DNA from: Candidatus Microgenomates bacterium
GTDB lineage: Bacteria > Patescibacteriota > Microgenomatia > UBA12405 > UBA6130
NCBI GenBank assembly: GCA_015485895.1
Contig: WFSR01000018.1
Location: 1 to 30,336 of the forward strand
Reading direction: 5' to 3'
Length of the DNA stretch: 30,336 bases
The translations under genes were made by a program, and so were the position numbers. Shown here one piece after another: positions 1 through 5,735 of the stretch; position 1 is the stretch's first letter; each line of letters opens with the position of its first letter. The notes beneath the pieces were generated by a model. That model was not told where the DNA came from. It was given only the letters and a program-made list of their open reading frames with translations, and did no database searches.

Positions 1-184
1 ATTAATTTCAGTCCGATTTTTCAATTAGGTAAGACTTTAGCTTTTCTTTCACCACATTGGCAGCATCTATAATTGTCAAGAGCTATTATGGAACTGGGGG
101 TCAGGCCAGGGCTCCACTTTTCACTTCAACTTGAACTTTTTACTTGGGTAAGAGGGTAAGCAAAGAATGGTAAAATATAAGTAA
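1..184. other. left-edge intergenic sequence with repeat fragment
   Basis: No coding region is supported here. Bases 49-98 resemble 3540-3595 and, more weakly, 8666-8704: a CCACCACAyTGGCArC-like stretch, then an AATTG(C)TAAGAGC-like stretch and TTATGGAACT. All three copies lie just outside genes, so this looks like an intergenic repeat rather than part of a gene. Confidence 0.5.
168..176 (+). promoter_or_regulatory. extended -10 promoter of the tRNA gene
   Basis: TGG followed by TAAAAT (171-176) fits an extended -10 (TGn-TAtaAT), placing transcription start about 1-2 bases before the tRNA. No good -35 is visible at the usual distance. Confidence 0.5.
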
Positions 185-258
185 GCCAGTGTAGCTCAGT
201 TGGTTAGAGCGCGGGAATCATAACCCCGAGGTCGGCGGTTCAAACCCGCCCGCTGGCA
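185..258 (+). tRNA. tRNA-Met (anticodon CAT)
   Basis: A full cloverleaf can be drawn. The acceptor stem GCCAGTG (185-191) pairs with CGCTGGC (251-257) with one G-T wobble, followed by discriminator A258. The D-arm has GCTC/GAGC, the anticodon loop ATCATAA carries CAT, and the T-stem GGCGG/CCGCC encloses the TTCAAAC loop. The genome encodes CC after the discriminator but then T, so the terminal A of CCA must be added by nucleotidyltransferase. The last pair of the anticodon stem is an A-C mismatch (31/39). CAT could also mean a lysidine-modified tRNA-Ile2; elongator Met is more likely by general look, but I cannot exclude Ile2. Confidence 0.93.
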
Positions 259-276
259 CCTAAGTAATAGTTTATG

Positions 277-287
277 TATAATTGATT
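277..287 (+). promoter_or_regulatory. TATAAT box directly before the PH-domain gene
   Basis: A perfect TATAAT (277-282) is followed by five bases and then ATG at 288. Transcription would start at or next to the A of the start codon, giving a leaderless mRNA. This supports ATG 288 over the in-frame TTG at 282, which lies inside the box region. Confidence 0.6.
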
Positions 288-983
288 ATGGCTGATATTT
301 ACGTAGCGCCTAAGGAAATAAAAATAAAAAAAGCTCCAGTAAAGACAGTAGCTTCTCGCCGAACACCTAGTAAACGAAATACCAGAATAGAAGCCATCAG
401 AAAAAAATTGGCCCGGGGCACAAGCATCTCCGACCTAATTAGGCAACACCATAAACATGTTTGGGGTGCTTTTGTAGCTCGTCCCCGGGGAGTTAATTTT
501 GAAAGTCAAGACGACCGGGAAAAAATCATTCTCCTCCTCAGGCGTCACTGGATCACCAACGTGCGCTGGATAGGCATTGCTCTCTTGATGTCTTTAGCGC
601 CTCTTCTCCTTAGCCAAGCACCCTTTCTTGCCGGCTTTCCACCCCGTTTCCAACTGGCAGCTTTAGTTTCTTGGTACCTTTTAGTTCTTGCTTATGTTAT
701 CCAACAAACTCTCTCTTGGTTTTTCAATGTAGGAATTATTACCAATCAGCGGGTGGTAGATATTGATTTTTTTAACCTCATTCATAAACGAATCAGCGAT
801 GCCGATCTCGACAAAATTCAGGACATAACTTTTAATATTAACGGTGCTTTACGAACCATTTTCAACTATGGGAGCGTTTACATCCAAACAGCAGCCGAGA
901 AACCGGAGCTAAGCTTTGAAAATGTGCCCGATCCAGCTTTGGTAACAAAAGTGTTAGAAAAGTTAACTGCAAAAAATGAATAA
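288..983 (+). CDS. bacterial PH-domain (DUF304/bPH-like) membrane protein
   Basis: About 231 residues from ATG 288. Residues 1-45 are basic (many Lys/Arg) and probably cytoplasmic. Two membrane segments follow around residues 90-145 (a WIGIALLMSLAPLLL-type stretch and a LAALVSWYLLVLAYVI-type stretch). The C-terminal ~80 residues begin with ITNQRVVDID and contain RISDADLDKIQDI and a FNYGSVYIQT strand, the usual pattern of bacterial PH (bPH_2/DUF304) domains. Such proteins are membrane-associated and their roles are mostly unknown. The next gene overlaps its end by 8 bases and a PP2C-like membrane protein follows, suggesting one membrane-associated unit. The PH assignment rests on motif pattern and is fairly secure; function is not. 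Confidence 0.82.
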   Translation: MADIYVAPKEIKIKKAPVKTVASRRTPSKRNTRIEAIRKKLARGTSISDLIRQHHKHVWGAFVARPRGVNFESQDDREKIILLLRRHWITNVRWIGIALLMSLAPLLLSQAPFLAGFPPRFQLAALVSWYLLVLAYVIQQTLSWFFNVGIITNQRVVDIDFFNLIHKRISDADLDKIQDITFNINGALRTIFNYGSVYIQTAAEKPELSFENVPDPALVTKVLEKLTAKNE

Positions 984-1227
984 CGGCAGTTTCAACTGGA
1001 ATCAATTCTTCCGCTTAATAATGCACTTCTCGCCCTGGATTTTAGTTAAGATGCTTTTCCTAACAGGCTTTTTAGTCTATTTCGTCTTTGCTCTAGTGGT
1101 CCTGACCCAAATTTTCGCCATGACGCGCACCGTTAATAGCCCTTTTAATATTTGGATCCGCCTCTTTGGCTTCCTGCACCTTTTCTTCGCCTTGGGCTTA
1201 TTTTTATTCATGTTTGGAGCTCTTTAA
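976..1227 (+). CDS. small two-helix membrane protein, unknown function
   Basis: 83 residues, starting with ATG inside the end of the PH-domain gene (8-base overlap, typical of translational coupling). It is almost wholly hydrophobic: one membrane helix around residues 20-48 (ILVKMLFLTGFLVYFVFALVVL) and a second around 60-82. A short NNGSFNWNQFF head precedes them. The stop codon is only two bases from the next ATG (1230), so the three genes 288-3089 look like one operon. I recognise no family. It could be a partner or anchor for the adjacent PH-domain or PP2C-like protein, but that is only context. Confidence 0.7.
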   Translation: MNNGSFNWNQFFRLIMHFSPWILVKMLFLTGFLVYFVFALVVLTQIFAMTRTVNSPFNIWIRLFGFLHLFFALGLFLFMFGAL

Positions 1228-1229
1228 AA

Positions 1230-3089
1230 ATGGAGGTCTACCAAATTGCCGGCACTCCAGATAAAACTGGGTGGAACCAAATTCATATTCTGCCAATGAA
1301 AGATCAGTATCCTCAAGCCGGGGAAGCAATTTTGCTCTTCACCGCTCCAGTCTCGGATCAAGATGGGAATGCCTTGGGACGAGAGCTCTTAGCCCGATTC
1401 ACAGAGAAATATTTCTTGGATAATCAAAAGTCTCGCCTAAACGCCTTGAGGCAAACTTTGGCAGTCCTAGCTCAAGAAAAACCACTTTATGAAGCAGCCA
1501 AATATTTGGACTTAACCGCAATTGCAGTGGTAAACCGCCCCCCTTTCCAGTGGTTGGGAGTGATCGGCCAAGGTGAAATCTGGCTTTACCGTAACGGCGA
1601 GCTACAATTATTAGTTCCCACTCAACCTGACAAAAAGGTAACTGTCATTTCTGCCCAGATGGCTCCCGATGACATCTTGATTATCGGCAGTCGGCTATTC
1701 TTCCAAATCATTCCCAAAGCAACCCTGGCGGCCTCCTTGAACAGCCAAGACCTACGGCGGACGCAAGAAATTCTTAGTCCCCTGATTTATCAACAGGCCA
1801 AAGGACAACTGGCAGCGGCTATTCTGCGTTGCCAAGCTCCAACAGAAACGAAGTTAGCAGAAGAAAAAGAAACTTCACCATTCCCAACTCTCCCCACTAC
1901 CCAGACACACTTCCCTCGCTGGCACTTACCCCAATTAAAATTACCCCACATAAAGTTGAAATTGCCCTACTTTCGGCCACAAATACCTCCGGCGGGGATT
2001 AAAATCCGGTCTAACTATCCCCCGTCGCACCAACAGCTTTGGCGAGGTTTAGCAATTGGTTTTTTAATCCTTTTGTCGGCAAGTCTAATTTGGGGCTGGC
2101 AACGGCAACGGCGAATTCACCAACAACGCTTAGTAGCCGCAAAAATAAACCAAGCGGCAGGATTGATGAACAAGGCACAAGGAATTCGCCAGCTAGACAC
2201 CGACAAAAGTTTGGCCCTAGCAAAGAAAGCCCTATCAACTACAGAAGATGGGCTTAAAATAGATCCCCGCAACCCAGAATTAAAGAAGTTGCACCAGGAG
2301 TTGAAAAAACTTATCACCATCAGTGGTGGACAACAGATAACACCGGACCTATTTTTTGATCTCCGAGTCATCGCCGACAATGTTTCGGCACAAAATTGGG
2401 ATTTTGACGGCCACTATTTCTATATTTTAGACCAACAAGGGCGGCTTTTACGCTTGGAAAAAGACTCCAAAAATAGCCAAATTATTTCCCGCGACCCGTT
2501 GCTTAAAAGATTAATCGGGGTGGCTGTCAGTAACGGGCAAGTTTACGGTTGGAATCAGCAGGGGATTTACCACCTAACCAAAGGAGAATTTAAAGAGGCC
2601 AGAAGCAGCACAATTGAGGCTGGTGATCCTTTGGCTGGTTGGGGAGGCAACATCTACCAGGTAGCTAATCAACAAAAGAAAATCCTAAAATACACAGCTG
2701 GAAAGGGGAAATTAGCCAAACCACAACCCTGGTTAAAAACAACGGCTAAAATTCATTGGCCGGTCACCGGGTTGGCTATCAACGGCTCACTTTGGCTTTT
2801 GGAAAAGGATGGACAAATCGATCGCTTTTATGCTGGTCGTCAAGACAATTTTCCGTCCCAACCTCCTTCCCGCCAAGCCTGTTTCTTGTCTACTAGCAAC
2901 CACACACCTTACCTAGCTTTCTGGAGCCGAGAAAAGAAAACATTAGTCGTTCTGAATAAAAAAGGCCGGCTTGTTCTCCGCCTCCCCCTCAAAATTGACG
3001 AAGTGCGAGGAGTAATGTTAGCCGATGGGGGTAAAAAAGCTTTCCTCCTGACTAAAAACAAGATTCTAACCACTTCCCTTTCATGGTGA
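1230..3089 (+). CDS. membrane-anchored degenerate PP2C-like protein with C-terminal propeller-like domain
   Basis: About 619 residues from ATG 1230; the open frame extends upstream to 1152 but that part overlaps the previous gene and reads like its shadow. Residues 1-190 resemble the PPM/PP2C phosphatase fold: LTAIAVV, then IGQGEIWLYRNGELQLLV in the place of the usual GDSRxYL strand, then MAPDDILIIGSRLF in the place of GDxLLLxSDGL. The metal-binding aspartates expected at those places (GD, SDG) are missing, so it is probably a pseudophosphatase. A Pro-rich linker precedes a membrane helix around residues 272-289. A charged helical stretch (about 295-375, probable coiled coil) leads into about 230 residues of repeated short beta-strand blades (for example YFYILDQQGRLLRLEKD, GSLWLLEKDGQIDRFYAG), suggesting an extracytoplasmic beta-propeller. 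A sensor linking cytoplasm and outside is one reading, by inference. Confidence 0.72.
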   Translation: MEVYQIAGTPDKTGWNQIHILPMKDQYPQAGEAILLFTAPVSDQDGNALGRELLARFTEKYFLDNQKSRLNALRQTLAVLAQEKPLYEAAKYLDLTAIAVVNRPPFQWLGVIGQGEIWLYRNGELQLLVPTQPDKKVTVISAQMAPDDILIIGSRLFFQIIPKATLAASLNSQDLRRTQEILSPLIYQQAKGQLAAAILRCQAPTETKLAEEKETSPFPTLPTTQTHFPRWHLPQLKLPHIKLKLPYFRPQIPPAGIKIRSNYPPSHQQLWRGLAIGFLILLSASLIWGWQRQRRIHQQRLVAAKINQAAGLMNKAQGIRQLDTDKSLALAKKALSTTEDGLKIDPRNPELKKLHQELKKLITISGGQQITPDLFFDLRVIADNVSAQNWDFDGHYFYILDQQGRLLRLEKDSKNSQIISRDPLLKRLIGVAVSNGQVYGWNQQGIYHLTKGEFKEARSSTIEAGDPLAGWGGNIYQVANQQKKILKYTAGKGKLAKPQPWLKTTAKIHWPVTGLAINGSLWLLEKDGQIDRFYAGRQDNFPSQPPSRQACFLSTSNHTPYLAFWSREKKTLVVLNKKGRLVLRLPLKIDEVRGVMLADGGKKAFLLTKNKILTTSLSW

Positions 3090-3517
3090 AAATCTATTTC
3101 CGCAACCGGCGGGCTAACTACGATTACAAAATAATTGGACGGCTAGAAGCAGGCATTGTTCTCAGCGGCATGGAAGTAAAAGCAATCAAGACCCAAGGAA
3201 TTAATCTAGATCAAGCGCTTATCCAAATTCGGGCAGGCGAAGCTTACTTAATTAACGCCAATATCCCTCGTTACCGCTTCGCTACCGACCGCCCCTACGA
3301 TACTCGCGCAGCCCGCAAACTGCTTCTCCACCGCCGCCAGCTCCAATTATTAGTAGAGGCAAAACAAAAAGGCCTCCATCTCGTCCCTTTGAGCTGTTAC
3401 CAAAAAAATGGTTGGCTGAAAATCAAAATCGGGTTAGGGCAACGGCGGAAAAAATGGCAAAAAAAGCAGCTCCTTATCAATCGGGCTATAGCAAGGGAGA
3501 TTAAAAGCATCCGCTAA
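3083..3517 (+). CDS. smpB: SsrA-binding protein SmpB
   Basis: 144 residues. SmpB binds tmRNA and brings it to stalled ribosomes for trans-translation. Family motifs are present in order: NRRANYDY near the N-terminus, LEAGIVLSGMEVKAIK, the GEAYLINANIPRY strand, DTRAARKLLLHRRQL, and GLHLVPLSCYQKNGWLKIKIGL. Length is near the family's usual 145-160. The C-terminal tail, normally GKK-x-x-DKR followed by a helix, reads QRRKKWQKKQLLINRAIAREI, so the conserved DKR triplet is not there though the basic helical character is kept. The ATG overlaps the end of the preceding gene by 7 bases, so it may be cotranscribed with the PH/PP2C-like cluster. Its RNA partner is encoded at 11777-12129. Confidence 0.95.
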   Translation: MVKIYFRNRRANYDYKIIGRLEAGIVLSGMEVKAIKTQGINLDQALIQIRAGEAYLINANIPRYRFATDRPYDTRAARKLLLHRRQLQLLVEAKQKGLHLVPLSCYQKNGWLKIKIGLGQRRKKWQKKQLLINRAIAREIKSIR

Positions 3518-3791
3518 TTTACAAAATTATTCTTGTAGCCCTCCACCACACTGGCAACACCAATTGCTAAGAGCCGTTATGGAACTAGGAACTGGGAGCT
3601 AGAAATTAGGTTATTAGAGCTTGGAGCTTGAAACTTGGTATCCTGTCATCCCGCCCTTTCGTAGGAAAGAGCGGGATCTTTGGTGGGCGGCCGTTAGAGT
3701 CGCCAGCATCGGCTCCTCTTTCTATTGTTGATACGCCATGTATTCGTATAATTCTCTTTTAGGCCGATTTTTGGTTGGGGAAAACTGGGGG
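3518..3791. repeat. intergenic repeat block (GAGCCGTTATGGAACTAGG type plus hairpin)
   Basis: No supported gene. Bases 3540-3595 repeat the left-edge motif (49-98) and end in the GGAACTAGGAACT word. Bases 3651-3675 form a stem CCCGCCCTTTC / GAAAGAGCGGG around a GTAG loop with one imperfect pair; the same sequence style (TCATCC...GCGGGAT) recurs at 29300-29332. An upstream in-frame ATG at 3738 exists, but the promoter at 3792-3820 argues that the next gene starts at 3834. Confidence 0.6.
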
Positions 3792-3820
3792 TTGACTTTT
3801 TTTTATTTCCTTGTTCTAAT
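3792..3820 (+). promoter_or_regulatory. sigma-70-like promoter of the surface-protein/comEA cluster
   Basis: TTGACT (3792-3797), a 17-base spacer and TCTAAT (3815-3820) make one of the best two-box promoters in the window. Predicted start is about 3827, only about 7 bases before ATG 3834. A short GTAAGG lies just before the ATG, close to an SD but with short spacing. Confidence 0.6.
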
Positions 3821-3833
3821 GACAGTAAGGAAT

Positions 3834-4352
3834 ATGAATAATATCATTCCCGCTTCTAAACAAAAACCTGTTAATAATCAGGCAACTCTTTCTCTTACCA
3901 AAAATTCAGGAAAGAAATCAAAAATCATTATCATTTCTACTATTATCGGTGCTCTTTTCTTAATTATCTTAGCTAATTATCTCCTCCCACGGTTTTTTAT
4001 TCTCCTCACCCGAGCCAGTCGTATCCCCCACTACTCTCTTAGCAATTCCTATGTTTTTGCTGCACCCATTTTAGCCCAAGCTGATGGCCAACAAAAAATC
4101 CAGGTTACTGTTTTCCTCCTTGACGAAAAAGGTATTGGTATCAAAGACCAACCAGTCAATCTTCTCCTTCGACCACTAGAATCTACTGCCGCTAGTCCGC
4201 AAATCAAGGCCGTGCGTCCAACTACCGATAGTCTTGGCCAAGCAATCTTCGAAATAACCTGCCGTCAACCGGGCAAATTCCAAGTTGTCGCCACGGTAAA
4301 CGGCAGGCAATTAATACGCACCACCCGGATCATCTTTCGCCCCTCCCCCTAA
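3834..4352 (+). CDS. membrane-anchored Ig-like domain protein
   Basis: About 172 residues from ATG 3834. Residues 1-28 are polar and basic, followed by one strong membrane helix (about 29-50, IIIISTIIGALFLIILANYLL). The rest should lie outside the cell. From about residue 75 the pattern QKIQVTVFLLDEKGIGIKDQPVNLLL...TTDSLGQAIFEITCRQPGKFQVVATVNG matches bacterial Ig-like (Big_1/invasin-type) domains, which carry a change-of-topic D-x-x-G-x-A strand and a GxFxVxA strand. It heads a same-strand run with a second surface protein and comEA. Function is unknown; a structural or adhesive surface role is only family-level inference. Confidence 0.75.
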   Translation: MNNIIPASKQKPVNNQATLSLTKNSGKKSKIIIISTIIGALFLIILANYLLPRFFILLTRASRIPHYSLSNSYVFAAPILAQADGQQKIQVTVFLLDEKGIGIKDQPVNLLLRPLESTAASPQIKAVRPTTDSLGQAIFEITCRQPGKFQVVATVNGRQLIRTTRIIFRPSP

Positions 4353-4370
4353 ATCAAAACAGAAGTAAAG

Positions 4371-4381
4371 TATAATTGTTT
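4371..4381 (+). promoter_or_regulatory. TATAAT box directly before ATG 4382
   Basis: Perfect TATAAT at 4371-4376, five bases, then ATG at 4382: the same geometry as at 277-290, 12419-12432 and 19329-19342. It predicts a leaderless transcript. No -35 or TGn extension is evident, and the box may only supplement read-through from the upstream gene. Confidence 0.45.
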
Positions 4382-5191
4382 ATGGACAGCTTACGGGGAT
4401 TTATTTTAGGACTTCTTCTTTTAAAACCGGCGCTAGCTTCATCTCCCCGAAAGGTCACCATTTCCCGGCTACTTACTCACCATCCTCAATTGCAAACACA
4501 AGTCTGGGCTAGTGTTGGTGAATATCTTTATGATGTCGACGGTTATACTACCCCGGGGGCCACCGTCAAGCTTATTTCCAGTCAAAAAACTCTTGAGGCA
4601 ACTACCATTTCCGACAGTCGGGGCCACTTTACTTTCCACCATCTCCTCAGCCGCCGCCAACCAGGGATGTTTTGCTTTTTCCAAAATTATCAAGGCAAAA
4701 CTAGCCCTCCTCTATGTCTCTGGCCACCGCCAGCTGATCGTCAACGCCATCTTTGGGGAGTTCTATTACCGCCAATTATTTCCTTACAGCTAAGCCAGTT
4801 GCCTGGGCAATCTACCTATCTCTTGGGCAAAACTATCCCCCACAGCCAAATTAGCCTCCTAAAATTCCAAAACCATCACTGGTGGCACTTTTTACTGTTT
4901 AGGTTGCCAATTAGTTGGGCCCAACAAACTATTCAAGCAGATAGGCAGGGTTCCTTTCGTATCGATTTAGGTAAAACTGGCTGGGGGCAGGTAATAGTGG
5001 GTAGCCGCTTCCAACAAAGTCTAACTCCTCCCAGCTATAATCTTACCTGGCGGGGTTGGAGTATTTCTACTTGGATTCATCAGCAGATTGGTGGTTGTTG
5101 CCATCGCTTTTGTCATTGGTCCTTCTTTTGGTTCCTAGAATTAATTGTTCTCGCCTACCTCCTTCTCCATGCTAGCCAGCAACCAAATTAG
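4382..5191 (+). CDS. secreted or anchored carboxypeptidase-regulatory-like surface protein
   Basis: About 269 residues from ATG 4382; an in-frame TTG lies at 4376. An N-terminal signal-like segment (MDSLRGFILGLLLLKPALAS) ends with an ALAS pattern that suits signal peptidase. Residues about 40-100 contain PGATVKLISS...TTISDSRGHFTFHHLL, the usual look of CarboxypepD_reg/Cna-B-like folds (a xPGAxV strand then D-x-x-G-x-F). A related second module occurs near QTIQADRQGSFRIDLG. The C-terminal ~25 residues (FFWFLELIVLAYLLLH) form a membrane helix, so the protein may be anchored at its end. It is rich in His, Trp and Gln. Its last 23 bases overlap the start of comEA. No specific function can be named. 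Confidence 0.68.
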   Translation: MDSLRGFILGLLLLKPALASSPRKVTISRLLTHHPQLQTQVWASVGEYLYDVDGYTTPGATVKLISSQKTLEATTISDSRGHFTFHHLLSRRQPGMFCFFQNYQGKTSPPLCLWPPPADRQRHLWGVLLPPIISLQLSQLPGQSTYLLGKTIPHSQISLLKFQNHHWWHFLLFRLPISWAQQTIQADRQGSFRIDLGKTGWGQVIVGSRFQQSLTPPSYNLTWRGWSISTWIHQQIGGCCHRFCHWSFFWFLELIVLAYLLLHASQQPN

Positions 5192-5735
5192 AGAGTTTCT
5201 TTACCGCCAACGTCCTTATCTCTTTCTCGCCCTTGGTTTATTCGCCATTGGTTTAGGCATAAGCCAGCTCCATCAGGCAATGGAAACCAAAGTTGAGATC
5301 GTTATTCCCACCCCGACGCCTTTTGTTCTCACAGCCGAAATCAACGGCGCTGTTTATTACTCTGGCGTTTACCGCTTCACCCATCCGGTCCGGATCAAAG
5401 AATTGTTAATTGCCGCTGGAGGCTTAGCTGCTAATGCTGATCGCAATTGGGTTAACCACTATCTCAACCTAGCCGCCCCTCTTAATGATGGCGAAAAAAT
5501 CTACATCCCCCGGCGCGGCGAAGCAGTTGCCGGCCAACAAACTCTGGCTATTCCTCTCAACCAAGCTACCTTTCAATTACTCACCACCCTCCCCGGCGTC
5601 GGTCCGCACCTGGCAGCAGCTATCATTCACTACCGCCAAAATCATCAGGGGTTTAAAACCATCGAAGAACTACAAGCTGTCCCCGGTATCGGCCCCCAAC
5701 TTTTCCAAAAGCTTAAACCGTTCCTTCGTCTTTAA
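5169..5735 (+). CDS. comEA: ComEA-like DNA-binding protein (SLBB + helix-hairpin-helix)
   Basis: 188 residues from ATG 5169. ComEA is a membrane-anchored receptor that holds double-stranded DNA outside the cell during natural transformation. A membrane helix lies at about 15-34 (YLFLALGLFAIGLGISQL). An SLBB-type domain follows (AEINGAVYYSGVYRF...ELLIAAGGL...YIPRRGEA), then two helix-hairpin-helix motifs: LPGVGPHLAAAIIHYR and VPGIGPQLFQKLKPF. Order and length fit the ComEA family. The start overlaps the preceding surface-protein gene. Its TAA (5733-5735) overlaps the TAA of the convergent DUF4012 gene (5732-5734). No comEC is present in this window. Confidence 0.92.
   Translation: MLASNQIREFLYRQRPYLFLALGLFAIGLGISQLHQAMETKVEIVIPTPTPFVLTAEINGAVYYSGVYRFTHPVRIKELLIAAGGLAANADRNWVNHYLNLAAPLNDGEKIYIPRRGEAVAGQQTLAIPLNQATFQLLTTLPGVGPHLAAAIIHYRQNHQGFKTIEELQAVPGIGPQLFQKLKPFLRL

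Noticed and set aside
1152..1229. Upstream extension of the PP2C-like protein
   Set aside because: It lies wholly inside the small membrane-protein gene in another frame; ATG 1230 follows that gene's stop directly.
3738..3833. Longer N-terminus for the Ig-like protein
   Set aside because: The extension overlaps the TTGACT/TCTAAT promoter and adds a second hydrophobic segment without support; ATG 3834 is preferred, though not proven.
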